Notes: generated from the sequence alone by a model not told the origin. A stretch of 64,000 bases of DNA from Bradyrhizobium paxllaeri (GCF_001693515.2 NZ_CP042968.1:4154001-4218000), one strand, 5' to 3'. Numbered from the stretch's first letter, positions 24,118-33,363 are shown. Translations and numbers: made by a program.

Positions 24118-24285
24118 TCAACGCCAGAACGAGGGCCGACCGGATCCGTTCAGCGCGTTCGCCAGCGTCGTCTGGTAATACTGCTCGCGCTCGCGTTCGA
24201 ACTTCTGCTGGGTTTCCCTGAAGCGTGCCACGCGTGCGGCGATTTCGGCGCGATCGCGCGCGAGTCTTTCTTCCTTCTCCGTCAT
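24118..24285 (-). CDS. Small charged helical protein
   Basis: Fifty-five residues, MTEKEERLARDRAEIAARVA then RFRETQQKFEREREQYYQTT, almost entirely a charged helix that could form a coiled coil. It is embedded in a longer open frame but starts at an ATG that gives a coherent protein. It precedes the divergent sirtuin gene. Upstream, 23843-24117 shows no other gene. Confidence 0.5.
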   Translation of the reverse strand: MTEKEERLARDRAEIAARVARFRETQQKFEREREQYYQTTLANALNGSGRPSFWR

Positions 24286-24518
24286 CGCCCGTCCGTCTTA
24301 TTGTTTGATTCGCGCCCCGCGACATTGGCCTGCGCGATTGGGGCACGAATTGGACGCATTGTGATCGCGCGGTCGTTGAGGCGAAGGCGGTGGATAAGGC
24401 GTGGCGGCATAGCTTGATAGCCATGCACGTGCCGCTCCGCCGGGCAGGGCGCATCGATCTGGCAATCCGAACGCCCGTGCTATAGTCCGCGCGGCCCAAC
24501 AACTCGGAAACATTAGCG

Positions 24519-25280
24519 GTGATCGCCAAGGATTTGCGCAGCGGCGTCGAGCAGCTCGGCAACATGATCGCCGAGGCTAGTTGCATCGTCCCCTTTACCG
24601 GTGCCGGCATTTCCACCGAATGCGGCATTCCGGATTTCCGTTCCCCCGGCGGCCTGTGGACCCGCAACCGCCCGATCGCATTCGACGAATTCGTCGCCAG
24701 CGCCGACGCGAGGGCCGAGGCCTGGCGGCGGCGCTTTGCGATGGAAGAGACTTTTGCGGCGGCCAGGCCCGGCCGCGGACATCGCGCGTTGGCCTCGCTC
24801 TACAGGGCCGGCAAGACACCCGCGATTATCACCCAGAATATTGATAATTTGCATCAGGCGTCCGGCTTCAAGGCCGACGACGTGATCGAGCTGCATGGCA
24901 ATACCACCTATGCCCGCTGCATCGGCTGCGGACATGCCTATGATCTTCCTTGGGTAAAGGCGCGTTTCGAAGAAAATGGCAGCGCACCCGACTGCACCCT
25001 CTGCGATGAGCCGATAAAGACCGCGACGATCTCTTTCGGACAGGCGATGCCGGAAGACGAGATGCGGCGCGCCACCGAACTGGCCCAGCAATGCGATCTG
25101 TTCCTGGCGATCGGATCCTCGCTAGTTGTTTGGCCCGCCGCAGGTTTTCCGCTGATGGCCCGGAATTGCGGCGCCAGGCTCGTGATCATCAATAACGAGC
25201 CCACGGAACAGGATGATGTGGCCGACCTGGTGATCCGTCACGACATCGGAGAGACGCTCGGACCGTTTGTAGGCAATTGA
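24519..25280 (+). CDS. NAD-dependent protein deacylase, Sir2 family
   Basis: A 253-residue sirtuin that removes acyl groups from lysine using NAD+. Motifs in order: FTGAGIS (28-32), GIPDFRSPGGLW, TQNID (105-109), catalytic His126 in ELHGN, a complete zinc finger C134-x2-C137 and C159-x2-C162, then GSSLVV and INNEPT. Lack of the Tyr/Arg pair of class III desuccinylases in the RSPGGLW loop suggests ordinary deacetylation. The start is GTG at 24519; an internal ATG at 24564 would remove part of the first helix. Confidence 0.93.
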   Translation: MIAKDLRSGVEQLGNMIAEASCIVPFTGAGISTECGIPDFRSPGGLWTRNRPIAFDEFVASADARAEAWRRRFAMEETFAAARPGRGHRALASLYRAGKTPAIITQNIDNLHQASGFKADDVIELHGNTTYARCIGCGHAYDLPWVKARFEENGSAPDCTLCDEPIKTATISFGQAMPEDEMRRATELAQQCDLFLAIGSSLVVWPAAGFPLMARNCGARLVIINNEPTEQDDVADLVIRHDIGETLGPFVGN

Positions 25281-25493
25281 TCGCCAACTGATTCGTGATT
25301 GATTCGTGGCCGTTGCAAGTCTGTTTATAGTTCTCGCCCGAATTGTTTTTTAGCTATGCGCCGCAATCGGTAGTGTTATCTTTTGATTCGAGAGATTCGC
25401 GCTGCGTTAGCATGATGGTCATGGTAGGGCGCGTGTTCCGGTCCGCTTCGGCGACAAGCGGGCCGCTTTTTGAGAAGTGTGAGGTCCGGGGTC

Positions 25494-26159
25494 ATGGGGT
25501 CGGACGAATTTGGGTCCAAGAAGCTCGGGGGCCCGCCATCAGGCGGAACAGGGCAAAACAGGATTGGACCAGGTGAATACACAACCGGAGCGCAACGCGA
25601 CCCGGCGGTGGATGCGTTATCGGGGCTCGGCGATGCCGCAGCCAATCTTGTCGAAATATCGGGCGTCATCAAATGGTTCGACGCTTCGAAGGGCTACGGC
25701 TTCATCGTGCCGGACAATGGCTGGCCCGATGTGCTGCTGCACGTCACCGTGCTCCGGCGCGACGGCTACCAGACGGCCTATGAAGGCGCGCGGCTGGTGG
25801 TTGAATGTGTGCAGCGCGCCAAGGGCTATCAGGCGTTCCGAATCGTCTCGATGGACGAATCGACCGCGATCCATCCGGCGCAAATGCTGCCGCCCCGGAC
25901 CCACGTCAGCGTCACGCCGACCAGCGGGCTGGAGCGGGCCCAGGTCAAATGGTTCAATCGGCTGCGCGGGTTCGGCTTCCTGACCTGCGGCGAGGGCACG
26001 CCGGACATTTTTGTCCACATGGAAACGCTGCGCCGTTTCGGCATGACCGAGCTGCGGCCGGGCCAGTACGTGCTGGTGCGCTTCGGGCCGGGGTCCAAGG
26101 GTATGATGGCGGCCGAGATCCATCCGGAGACCGGACCGTCGGCGCTGTCGTCGCATTAG
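25494..26159 (+). CDS. Double cold-shock-domain protein
   Basis: A 221-residue protein with two CSD OB-folds joined by a linker. CSD1: GVIKWFDASKGYGFIV with RNP1 KGYGFI and RNP2-like VLLHVTV. CSD2: AQVKWFNRLRGFGFLT with RGFGFL and DIFVHME. Such tandem CSD proteins bind single-stranded nucleic acid and act as RNA chaperones or antiterminators in alphaproteobacteria. The first 55 residues are Gly/Pro-rich and disordered. Start: the ATG at 25494 is favoured; TTG 25470 and GTG 25479 are open alternatives. Confidence 0.9.
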   Translation: MGSDEFGSKKLGGPPSGGTGQNRIGPGEYTTGAQRDPAVDALSGLGDAAANLVEISGVIKWFDASKGYGFIVPDNGWPDVLLHVTVLRRDGYQTAYEGARLVVECVQRAKGYQAFRIVSMDESTAIHPAQMLPPRTHVSVTPTSGLERAQVKWFNRLRGFGFLTCGEGTPDIFVHMETLRRFGMTELRPGQYVLVRFGPGSKGMMAAEIHPETGPSALSSH

Positions 26160-26277
26160 TCCCGCCGGACAACTGACGGAAACGTGAGCCGCCCGCCGTG
26201 CACTTGCACGGCGGGCTCTGGCATTTGCTGCGATCCCTGGGGTAGGGTTCGCCGGCAATTCCCCTTGAGATTTCCGC

Positions 26278-26787
26278 GTGAGTGCTTTGATGAATTTCGC
26301 CTTGATGATGGTGCGGCTTCGCTTCGCGGGCCGCCTCGTGGCGTCGCTGGCGGCGGCGTCGGCCGTGGTCGTCACCCTCTGCGCCAGTCCCGCCGCCAGG
26401 GCCGCCAGCTTTCAGCCGCTCGAGATCGTCACCAAATCGGGCGTGCAGGTATTCTCGGTCGAGATGGCAACGACTGAGGAGGAGAAGACCCAGGGGCTGA
26501 TGCACCGGAAGGAGCTGCCCGACGGCAAAGGCATGCTGTTCGATTTCTCGCCGGAGCAGCAGATCTCGATGTGGATGAAGAACACCTACATCCCGCTCGA
26601 CATGATCTTCATCCGCGCTGACGGCCGCATCCTGCGGATCGCCGAAAACACCGAGCCGATGTCCACCAAGATCATCTCATCGGGCGGGCTGGCCAGGGGC
26701 GTGCTGGAAGTGATTGCCGGCACGGCGCAAAAATATGGAATTCAGCCCGGCGACCGGGTGGCGCATCCGCTGTTCAACAAGCGCTGA
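26278..26787 (+). CDS. DUF192-family exported protein
   Basis: A 169-residue protein. It has an N-terminal hydrophobic signal (ASLAAASAVVVTLCASPAAR, cleavage after ARA) and then the DUF192 fold: FSVEMATTEEEKTQGLMHRK, GKGMLFDF, QISMWMKNTYIPLDMIFI, GVLEVIAGTAQKYGIQPGDR. The function of DUF192 is not established. The start is GTG at 26278; an ATG at 26290 would also leave an intact signal. A tRNA-Pro gene follows on the same strand. Confidence 0.88.
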   Translation: MSALMNFALMMVRLRFAGRLVASLAAASAVVVTLCASPAARAASFQPLEIVTKSGVQVFSVEMATTEEEKTQGLMHRKELPDGKGMLFDFSPEQQISMWMKNTYIPLDMIFIRADGRILRIAENTEPMSTKIISSGGLARGVLEVIAGTAQKYGIQPGDRVAHPLFNKR

Positions 26788-26850
26788 TCCGGGCCTTCCG
26801 TCGCCTTGCTGGCCGCGGTTTTAGCGTGTATCGACGCATTTCCAGGGGAT

Positions 26851-26927
26851 CGGGGTATAGCGCAGCCTGGTAGCGCGGCAGTTTTGGGTACTGCAGGTCG
26901 TTGGTTCGAATCCAGCTGCCCCGACCA
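26851..26927 (+). tRNA. tRNA-Pro (anticodon TGG)
   Basis: Acceptor CGGGGTA/TGCCCCG, D arm GCGC...GCGC, anticodon arm GCAGT-TTTGGGT-ACTGC with anticodon TGG, T arm GTTGG-TTCGAAT-CCAGC, discriminator A and encoded CCA. 77 nt. Confidence 0.96.
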
Positions 26928-26995
26928 ACAAAATCAATGACTTGCTGCGTCCTTTTCGATTGAGGCTTCCCATCGGGAGGGGCAGGGGAACATTT

Positions 26996-27607
26996 GTGGC
27001 GGGTAGGAAGACGATTATCCTGGCGCGGCAGGCCCTTCTGCTGGGGTTTGCGATTTGTTTTGTCGCCGTAGTGGGGTGCCGGACGGCTGCGGCCAATCCC
27101 GCGCAGATGATTTCTGATTTCCGGCTCAAGCACGGCGAGAAGCGCGTCACCCTGGATGCGACGCTCACACGCATCGCGCACGATCAGGCCCAGGCGATGG
27201 CCGCCAAGGACCAGCTCGATCACGATGTCCTTGGCCGGTTCACGACGCGTGTAAACCCTGCAGGCGCAGGCCGGGCCGCGGAGAACATTGCCTACGGCTA
27301 CGACAGCTTTCCCAAAACCCTCGATCAGTGGATCAATTCGTCAGGGCACCGGAAAAACCTGCTGTTGCCCGGCGCGACGCGCGTCGGTGTTGCCAGCGTG
27401 AAGAGCGCGAAGACCGGCCGCATGTACTGGGCCATGGTGATCGCCGGCGACTATGAGCGTCCCAAAGCGCCCAAGAGTCTGCCAAAGAGCTCGCCGAAGA
27501 GTTCGCCAAAAGACTCGCCGAAGGAATCAAAGCAGGCAAGCGCTGCGAAGCCCAAATCGCGCGCTGCCGAGAACTGCCGGCTGAAGATTCTCAGCCTGTG
27601 CTTCTAG
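26996..27607 (+). CDS. CAP/SCP-domain protein, probable lipoprotein
   Basis: A 203-residue protein from GTG 26996 (AGGGGAA 7 nt upstream). The N-terminus has a hydrophobic stretch ending in the lipobox-like AVVGC, so Cys may be lipidated. The CAP domain follows: MISDFRLKHGEKRVTLDATL, AHDQAQAMAAKDQLDHDV, AENIAYGYDS and WINSSGHRKNLLLPGAT, with the conserved His and Glu residues. A Ser/Pro/Lys tail of PKSS repeats (about residues 158-180) and a C-terminal Cys pair end the protein. Role unknown; CAP proteins act in the envelope or extracellularly. Confidence 0.85.
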   Translation: MAGRKTIILARQALLLGFAICFVAVVGCRTAAANPAQMISDFRLKHGEKRVTLDATLTRIAHDQAQAMAAKDQLDHDVLGRFTTRVNPAGAGRAAENIAYGYDSFPKTLDQWINSSGHRKNLLLPGATRVGVASVKSAKTGRMYWAMVIAGDYERPKAPKSLPKSSPKSSPKDSPKESKQASAAKPKSRAAENCRLKILSLCF

Positions 27608-27709
27608 AACCGAAACCGCGGAAGCAGTGAATCTTCGCCGCAGCCGAGATTTTGCGGCTTGCAATATTGTTCCCTGTATGTTCTCATTGATCATCTTCGG
27701 AGGTGACCA

Positions 27710-27934
27710 ATGGACGTCGAGAAGCAACGGGAAATCATCCGGCTCTGGAATCGCATGCGCCAGGTCGAGGGTCCACTCGCGGAGGAAATCCGGATCCAGA
27801 TCCTTGAATATTTTGCGCAGCCGGATTCGCCGGGCGCGCGCATGAACGAGCGACGCGAAGTGCTCAATCGTTTGCCTGTCAGGACCGCGCAACTCTATCG
27901 CATCGGCGACCGCAGCAACAACGCAACGCTCTGA
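27710..27934 (+). CDS. Small hypothetical protein
   Basis: A 74-residue soluble helical protein (MDVEKQREIIRLWNRMRQVE ... RMNERREVLNRLP) with GGAGGTGA just upstream of the ATG. The composition and ribosome site support translation. No family is recognised. Confidence 0.65.
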   Translation: MDVEKQREIIRLWNRMRQVEGPLAEEIRIQILEYFAQPDSPGARMNERREVLNRLPVRTAQLYRIGDRSNNATL

Positions 27935-28275
27935 CGGCTTTCGTATTTCGGCGGGTTGATTCGCCGCCGGTCAAGATTGACGGAATCGATCCGCGGTGCA
28001 AGCTGCGTGCATGTTGTCGCGTGTGCGCAATCATTTTCGAGGTGCGAAGTTCGCCCGCATGAGCAGCGGGACGTATTGCATCATCCGCGATCTCGGGCTG
28101 GTCAAGGGCGGCAAGGGGATGCGGCACCATGAGGTGCTCGTCACTTTCAGCCTTCGCGCGCTCTGGCGCGCGATCGGACGGGTTTGCCGGCGCCTTATGA
28201 CGACGTCGAAAGAGCCGGAGGTTTCGGCTCGACCTGTTACGGACAACGTAGCCACAATGGCGCGGCCATCCGCGA
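27935..28275. other. Intergenic region without a recognised gene
   Basis: Separates the small protein from the ABC operon that ends at 28276 on the opposite strand. Frames on both strands lack ribosome sites and coding character. No strong terminator hairpin with a T-run is evident for the ABC operon. Confidence 0.4.
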
Positions 28276-29043
28276 TCAGCGCTGCGCCGCCTGCCACGCC
28301 AGCAATTTGTGCTCCGCCAGCGACATCGCCACCGACGTCACATAGCCCGTTACCCCTAACAGGATGACGCCGGCGAACAGGTCGGCCGAGCGGAACGCGC
28401 GGGCCGAGAGCAGCACCCAATGGCCGAGGCCGTCGAGGCCGGCGAGGATCTCGCAGACCACCGACAGGATCAGCGCGACCGTCAGGCTGAGGCGCATACC
28501 GGCGAGGATGTCGGGGCTGGCCGAGGGCAGCGCGATCTTGAAGATCACGGCAAGCCGCGACATCTGCAGCGAGCGCGCGACCTCGTAGAGCCGCGGTTCG
28601 ACCGCGGCGAAGCCGTGGATGGTCGCGAGCATGATCGGCCAGATCGCGCCGAATGAGATCACGAACAGCGCCATCGCCTGTGTCAGCCCGAGCATGGCGA
28701 TCGCAACCGGAATGATTGCGGAAACCGGCAGCGGCCGCAAAAATTCCAGCGAGGGCGCGACATAGGTTCGCATCGTGCGCGACGAGCCGATGATCGCGCC
28801 GATCGCGATGCCGGCGATGGAGGCGAGAAGCCAGCCATAGGCCATGTGTTCGAGCGTGCCGGCGAGCTTGCCCCAGAGATCGCCGGAGGAAAATCCGCGC
28901 ACCAGCGACGCCCAGGCCCTGTCAGGTCCGGGCAGGAACACCGGCGAGACCAGTTTCAGATTGGTGATCAGTTGCCATAGGCCGATGAAGCCGGCTGCGA
29001 CCGCAAAACTCGCCACCCGCCAGAGGATTGCGCCGCGATTCAT
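28276..29043 (-). CDS. ABC transporter permease (NitT/TauT type), second
   Basis: A 255-residue inner-membrane permease of the SsuC/TauC family with six helices and the EAA-type loop EVARSLQMSRLAVIFKIALP. The ATG at 29043 overlaps the previous permease stop by 4 bp. A much longer open frame continues upstream but runs out of frame through that gene. Together with the adjacent permease it forms a heterodimeric channel, unlike the homodimer of typical Ssu/Tau systems. Confidence 0.9.
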   Translation of the reverse strand: MNRGAILWRVASFAVAAGFIGLWQLITNLKLVSPVFLPGPDRAWASLVRGFSSGDLWGKLAGTLEHMAYGWLLASIAGIAIGAIIGSSRTMRTYVAPSLEFLRPLPVSAIIPVAIAMLGLTQAMALFVISFGAIWPIMLATIHGFAAVEPRLYEVARSLQMSRLAVIFKIALPSASPDILAGMRLSLTVALILSVVCEILAGLDGLGHWVLLSARAFRSADLFAGVILLGVTGYVTSVAMSLAEHKLLAWQAAQR

Positions 29044-29804
29044 CGGCCGTCTCCGCTCATCGCGGCGCGGCCGAACAGGCGGTTTTGCGCGACGACCAGG
29101 AGGACATTCAGTGCGTAGCCGATGGCGCCGATCCAGACCAGATAGGCCAGCATCAGGTCCGGGCGCAGCGCCTGCTGCGCCAGCATGATGCCGGCGCCGA
29201 GCCCGAGCGGATTGATCGCGATTTCGACCGTGACGGCGACGATCAGCGCGATGCCGGCCGCCAGCCGGAAGGCGACGAAGATCCGCGGCAGCGCCGCTGG
29301 GATGATGATCTTCCAGACCCGCTGCGCCGGCGGCAGGCGCAATGCCCGCGCCACTTCCATCAGCCGCGGCTCGATGCTGCGCACGGCCGCGCGGGAGAGG
29401 ATCAGGATCGGCCACACGCAGGCAAACGCGACGATCACGATTTCCATGCGATAGCCGAAGCCGAGCGCAATCAGCGCGATCGGCAACAGCGCGATCGAGG
29501 GAATCGGGCGGATCGCCTCGACGGTTACTTCCATCAGGCGGTTGAGCGTGTCGGAGATTCCGAACGCGATGCCGAAGGCGAGGCCGATGGTGGTGCCGAT
29601 CGCAAGCCCGGCGAACGCTGAAAACAGCGTGTCGCGGGTCGCCGCCAGGATGGACAGATCGGCAAAGGCCCCGAACAGCGCCATCACGATATCGCTCGGC
29701 GGCGCAAGGCTGTCGCTCTGCAGGTGCGTAGCACGGGCCCAGAGCTCGAACGCTGCCAGCACGGCAAGCGGCAGCGCCAGCGCCTTGGCGGAGCCCGCCG
29801 TCAT
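29040..29804 (-). CDS. ABC transporter permease (NitT/TauT type), first
   Basis: A 254-residue permease homologous to its downstream neighbour, with EAA loop EVARALRLPPAQRVWKIIIP and six hydrophobic segments. It overlaps the ATPase gene by 4 bp upstream and the second permease by 4 bp downstream, so the three are translationally coupled. Confidence 0.9.
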   Translation of the reverse strand: MTAGSAKALALPLAVLAAFELWARATHLQSDSLAPPSDIVMALFGAFADLSILAATRDTLFSAFAGLAIGTTIGLAFGIAFGISDTLNRLMEVTVEAIRPIPSIALLPIALIALGFGYRMEIVIVAFACVWPILILSRAAVRSIEPRLMEVARALRLPPAQRVWKIIIPAALPRIFVAFRLAAGIALIVAVTVEIAINPLGLGAGIMLAQQALRPDLMLAYLVWIGAIGYALNVLLVVAQNRLFGRAAMSGDGR

Positions 29805-30604
29805 TGCTCGGTCGCCTTGATGAAATCGAACAACTGCCGCCGCAGCCGCAAAAATTCCGGATGCTCGCGGGTTGATAGCTGGTCGCGCGGCCGCGGCAGG
29901 TTGACCGCCAGCTCGATGCCGATCCGTCCCGGATGCGGCAGCAGGCCGATGACGCGGTCGCCGAGATAGATCGCTTCATCGAGGTCGTGGGTCACAAAGA
30001 TCACGGTGGCGCCGCTCGCCGCCACCAGCGACAGCACCTCGTCCTGCAATCCCTGCCGCGTCATCGCGTCCAGCGCGCCGAACGGCTCGTCCATCAGCAG
30101 CGTCTTTGGCTCCTGCGCCAGACAGCGGGCGATCTGCAGGCGCTGCTGCATGCCGCCAGACATCTCGGACGGATATTTGCCGGCATGGCCGGGCAGCCCG
30201 ACGGTGCGCAACAGTTCCTCGATGCGGGCAGGGCGTTCGGCCGACGGCATGCCGGCCGCTTCCAGCGCCAGCGAGACATTACCCGCTGCGGTGCGCCACG
30301 GCAGCAGCGCCTTGCCATAGTCCTGGAATACGATTGCGATCTCGCGGCGCGGCGCGCGCATCGGCTGGCCGTCGAAATTCACTCTTCCGCTGGTCGGCTG
30401 GTAGAGACCGGCGGCCAGACGCAGCGCCGTGGTCTTGCCGCAGCCGGAGGCGCCGACGATGCAGAGGAATTCGCCGGGCTGCACGCCCAGGCTCAGATTC
30501 TCGATGATGGTTTTGCCGCCGAGCTGCAGCGTGGCCGCGTCAAAGCTGATTTGCGGCGCAGGCGTGCCGGGGCCGGCGTCGAGGCGTTTTGCGGCGCTTG
30601 CCAT
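29801..30604 (-). CDS. ABC transporter ATP-binding protein (NitT/TauT type)
   Basis: A 267-residue nucleotide-binding subunit: Walker A GASGCGKTT, Q-loop VFQDYGKALLPW, signature MSGGMQQR, Walker B TLLMDEPFGALD and switch His in IFVTHDLDEA. It energises the two permeases downstream. The closest functional class is SsuB/TauB-like import of anionic organic compounds. Four bp separate it from the GntR gene. Confidence 0.94.
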   Translation of the reverse strand: MASAAKRLDAGPGTPAPQISFDAATLQLGGKTIIENLSLGVQPGEFLCIVGASGCGKTTALRLAAGLYQPTSGRVNFDGQPMRAPRREIAIVFQDYGKALLPWRTAAGNVSLALEAAGMPSAERPARIEELLRTVGLPGHAGKYPSEMSGGMQQRLQIARCLAQEPKTLLMDEPFGALDAMTRQGLQDEVLSLVAASGATVIFVTHDLDEAIYLGDRVIGLLPHPGRIGIELAVNLPRPRDQLSTREHPEFLRLRRQLFDFIKATEQ

Positions 30605-30608
30605 GATG

Positions 30609-31307
30609 TCAGCTCTCGCTGCCTGAGGGATAGACGAAGTCCATGGTCGAGCGCAGATGCGCCGTCAGCATTGCCTGTGAACCCTGCACGTCGCGTGCGA
30701 TGATACGGTCGGCGAGCAATTGATGGGCCCGGACGAATTTCTTGCCGCTATCGAAGGAGCTCATCATCACGCGCCGGTAGCGGTAGGCCTGATCGTAGAG
30801 ATCGGAATGTGCCGCCAGCAGGCGTTTCGAGCCGCAGGCCGCCAATAAAGCGGTGTGAAAACCCTTGTGCAGCCGGTCGAAATCCTCCGCGCCCTCGCGG
30901 AATTCATCGCCGGTCCGCTCGATGTGGCGGCGCATCTGGTGCAGCGCGCTGACGATGCCGGCTTCCCAGGCGTCGTCGCCATGGATAATGGCGAGCCTGA
31001 TGGCCTCGACCTCAACCGCCGTGCGCATCGTGGTGATGTCGAGCAGATCCTCGCGGCTGATATCGGCAACGCGAAAGCCGCGCTGTCCGATGCCGACGAT
31101 CAGCCCGCGCGACATCAGCCGCGACAAGCCTTCGCGCAGCGGCGTGGCGCCGATCTCGTAACGCTGGACGAGATCGACGATGCCGAGGCGGGCCCCCGGC
31201 GGCAGATGGCCGGCGAGGATATCGTGCTCGACCAGCGTGGCCGCGCGTTCGCTCAGCGTGGTGGCGTCGGTCACCGGTCGATTTGCATGGCGGTCGGAGA
31301 CCGGCAT
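30609..31307 (-). CDS. GntR-family regulator, FCD subfamily
   Basis: A 232-residue protein: N-terminal winged helix (LVEHDILAGHLPPGARLGIV, YEIGATPLREGLSRLMSRGL) and a C-terminal FCD ligand domain (RTAVEVEAIRLAII, DFDRLHKGFHTALLAAC, HQLLADRIIARD) with the metal-binding Asp/His residues of FCD proteins. It is encoded within the ABC operon and probably senses the transported acid or a catabolite, controlling the importer and the divergent catabolic genes from the 32242-32329 gap. Confidence 0.9.
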   Translation of the reverse strand: MPVSDRHANRPVTDATTLSERAATLVEHDILAGHLPPGARLGIVDLVQRYEIGATPLREGLSRLMSRGLIVGIGQRGFRVADISREDLLDITTMRTAVEVEAIRLAIIHGDDAWEAGIVSALHQMRRHIERTGDEFREGAEDFDRLHKGFHTALLAACGSKRLLAAHSDLYDQAYRYRRVMMSSFDSGKKFVRAHQLLADRIIARDVQGSQAMLTAHLRSTMDFVYPSGSES

Positions 31308-31317
31308 CGGAAAAATC

Positions 31318-32241
31318 CTACTTCAGGACCAGTTTTGAGGGGTCGAGTTTGGACTGCAGCATCTTCTGGGTCGACATCACCTCGATCCACCAGGCCAATT
31401 GCTCGGGCTTGAGCACCGGTTCGGACTGGTTCGGCGGCGTCGCCTTGACCAGTTCGATCGGCTGCTTGGTGAATTTTGCAATCGAATTCGACGCCTTTTC
31501 GCGGTCATTGTTGACGATGACGGCGGATTCGGCGAGCGCTTCGCGGAATTTCTTGATCGCCGCGGCGTTCTTGTCCGCCCATTCGCGCGACGCCGCATAG
31601 AAGATGATCGGATCGGTGCGCGCCAGTTCGACGGCATAGCGGGCGCCGACCGAGCCCAGCCCGGCATTGGTCATGCGGGTCACGAAGGGTTCGGCGGTCA
31701 GCACGGCGTCGACGCCGCCCGACTTGATGATGTCGGCCATGGTCGGAAAGGTGACCTCGACGAAATTGACGCCCTTGGGATCGACGCCTTTCTCAACCAG
31801 CCATTTCACGAACAGCACGTGCAGGAAAGCGTTGAGGCCGGGCGCGCCGACTTTCTTGCCGACGAAATCCTTTGGTTCCTTGATCGTGATGCCGTTGCGG
31901 ACGAAGGCGGTGATGTTGCCGTTCGACACCGGATTCATCACGGTAGCGCCCGCGATAGCGACGAGATCGAGGCCGCCATCGACGGCCTGCAGGAACACCG
32001 TCGAGGTCGGTCCGCCGATCTGGATCGAGTTCGACAGGATTGCCGCCGGGATGTTCGAGTTGATGCCGATCGGCGTCATCTCAACCTCGAGTCCGTGCTT
32101 TTTGAAAATGCCTTCGTCGATCGCCACCATGGCAGAGGCGCAGTCCGAGGTCGCCGTGCAGCCGACCTGGATCTTGGTCTGCGCAATAGCAGTGTCGGTC
32201 AGCGCCACGCTGAGCAGGAGGGCGGTAAGGACCTTTTTCAC
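31318..32241 (-). CDS. ABC transporter substrate-binding protein (NMT1/SsuA-like)
   Basis: A 307-residue periplasmic protein from GTG 32241, chosen because GGGGAG lies 6 nt upstream and it opens a clean signal peptide (KKVLTALLLSVALTDTAIA). The mature fold KIQVGCTATSDCASAMVAID, GINSNIPAAILSNSIQIGG, KKVGAPGLNAFLHVLF and GGVDAVLTAEPFVTRM is NMT1/SsuA-like. It is the first gene of the leftward transporter operon and defines the import substrate, which I cannot identify; the catabolic neighbours suggest an aromatic or dicarboxylate-type acid. Confidence 0.9.
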   Translation of the reverse strand: MKKVLTALLLSVALTDTAIAQTKIQVGCTATSDCASAMVAIDEGIFKKHGLEVEMTPIGINSNIPAAILSNSIQIGGPTSTVFLQAVDGGLDLVAIAGATVMNPVSNGNITAFVRNGITIKEPKDFVGKKVGAPGLNAFLHVLFVKWLVEKGVDPKGVNFVEVTFPTMADIIKSGGVDAVLTAEPFVTRMTNAGLGSVGARYAVELARTDPIIFYAASREWADKNAAAIKKFREALAESAVIVNNDREKASNSIAKFTKQPIELVKATPPNQSEPVLKPEQLAWWIEVMSTQKMLQSKLDPSKLVLK

Positions 32242-32329
32242 GGCGTTCTCCCCACGACACATTTTTCTGACTTGATTATCGATATTTTCTTTGATCATAT
32301 ATTTTTGAAGAAAACAAGGGGTGCATCCA

Positions 32330-33313
32330 GTGAAACTCGCGACATTCAAATCCGGCGGACAGGACAAGATCGGAATCGTGCATGGGGGCGATACGCGCAT
32401 TTTCGATCTCGCGGCTGCCGCTGCCCGCAGCGAAAGCGCCAATCCGGCGTTTACCTCGATGCTGGCATTGATCGACGCCGGAGACGCTGCGCTCGAAGCG
32501 GCAGCAGCGGCTTTCGAGAAGCACGGCAAGGACGAGAGCCTTTCGATACCGGTGGCGACAGCGGAAATCCTCGCGCCGGTCCCCGAGCCGCGGCAGATGC
32601 GCGACGGCATGTCGTTCCCGCTGCACATCCTGCAGGCCCCGCGCGGGCAGCTCAAGCTTGCTTCGCGCGCCAGGAACGACATGGCGGAGCTGGCGCGGAT
32701 CGAGGCCGAGCCGCTTGGTGAGTTGCCGGAGGTCTATCGCAAGCAGCCGATCTACTACATCACCAACCGCTTCAGCGTTCGCGGCACCAACACCACGGTG
32801 AAATGGCCGCGCTACAGCCAGGTGATGGACTACGAGCTCGAATTCGGCATCGTCACCAGGAACAAGGGCGCCAACATCTCCGCCACCAGGGCCAAAGGTC
32901 ACATCTTCGGTTATACGATCTTCAACGACTTTTCCGCGCGTGATGCCCAGCGCATCGAAATGGAAGGGCGGCTGGGGCCGGCGAAAGGCAAGAGCTTTGA
33001 CGGTGGCAACGTGATGGGGCCGTGGATCGTCACGCCGGATGAGATCGGCGATCCCTACAAATTGAAGATGGAAGCACGCGTCAACGGCGAGAGGCGCTCG
33101 CAAGGGGTCAGCGAGGGTATGCTGTTCTCGTTCGAGGAGATCATCGCCCATGTCAGCAAGGACGAAACCCTCATGCCCGGCGAGTTCATCGGATCCGGTA
33201 CCGTTGGCAATGGCTGCGGCCTCGAACTCGGCTGGTATCTCGAGCATGGCGATACGATCGAGCTCGAGGTCGAGAAGATCGGCATCTTGAAGAACCGGGT
33301 CGAGCGGCAATAG
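32330..33313 (+). CDS. Fumarylacetoacetate hydrolase (FAH)-family protein
   Basis: A 327-residue protein from GTG 32330. The C-terminal FAH domain has the metal-binding acids in DYELEFGIV, the GYTIFNDFSARD segment, and GSGTVGNGCGLELG. Residues 1-100 form the typical FAHD N-terminal domain. Family members hydrolyse C-C bonds of acylpyruvates or decarboxylate oxaloacetate-like acids, often after ring cleavage. It leads a rightward operon with a cyclase and an amidohydrolase, divergent from the transporter, so it likely acts late in the same catabolic route. Confidence 0.9.
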   Translation: MKLATFKSGGQDKIGIVHGGDTRIFDLAAAAARSESANPAFTSMLALIDAGDAALEAAAAAFEKHGKDESLSIPVATAEILAPVPEPRQMRDGMSFPLHILQAPRGQLKLASRARNDMAELARIEAEPLGELPEVYRKQPIYYITNRFSVRGTNTTVKWPRYSQVMDYELEFGIVTRNKGANISATRAKGHIFGYTIFNDFSARDAQRIEMEGRLGPAKGKSFDGGNVMGPWIVTPDEIGDPYKLKMEARVNGERRSQGVSEGMLFSFEEIIAHVSKDETLMPGEFIGSGTVGNGCGLELGWYLEHGDTIELEVEKIGILKNRVERQ

Positions 33314-33363
33314 TTTGTTCCGGTGACGTTACCCAAAAAGAACATCAAGCTTAAGGAAACGCC

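Noticed and set aside
29044..29979. Upstream part of a 567-codon frame ending in the second ABC permease
   Set aside because: The part before ATG 29043 is read out of frame through the first permease and lacks membrane character; the same situation occurs upstream of dctM at 52135-52560.
32242..32329. GntR operator in the ABC/FAH divergent gap
   Set aside because: TTGATTAT and TTGATCAT are repeated 19 bp apart and the gap is AT-rich, but no convincing palindrome of the GntR type stands out.
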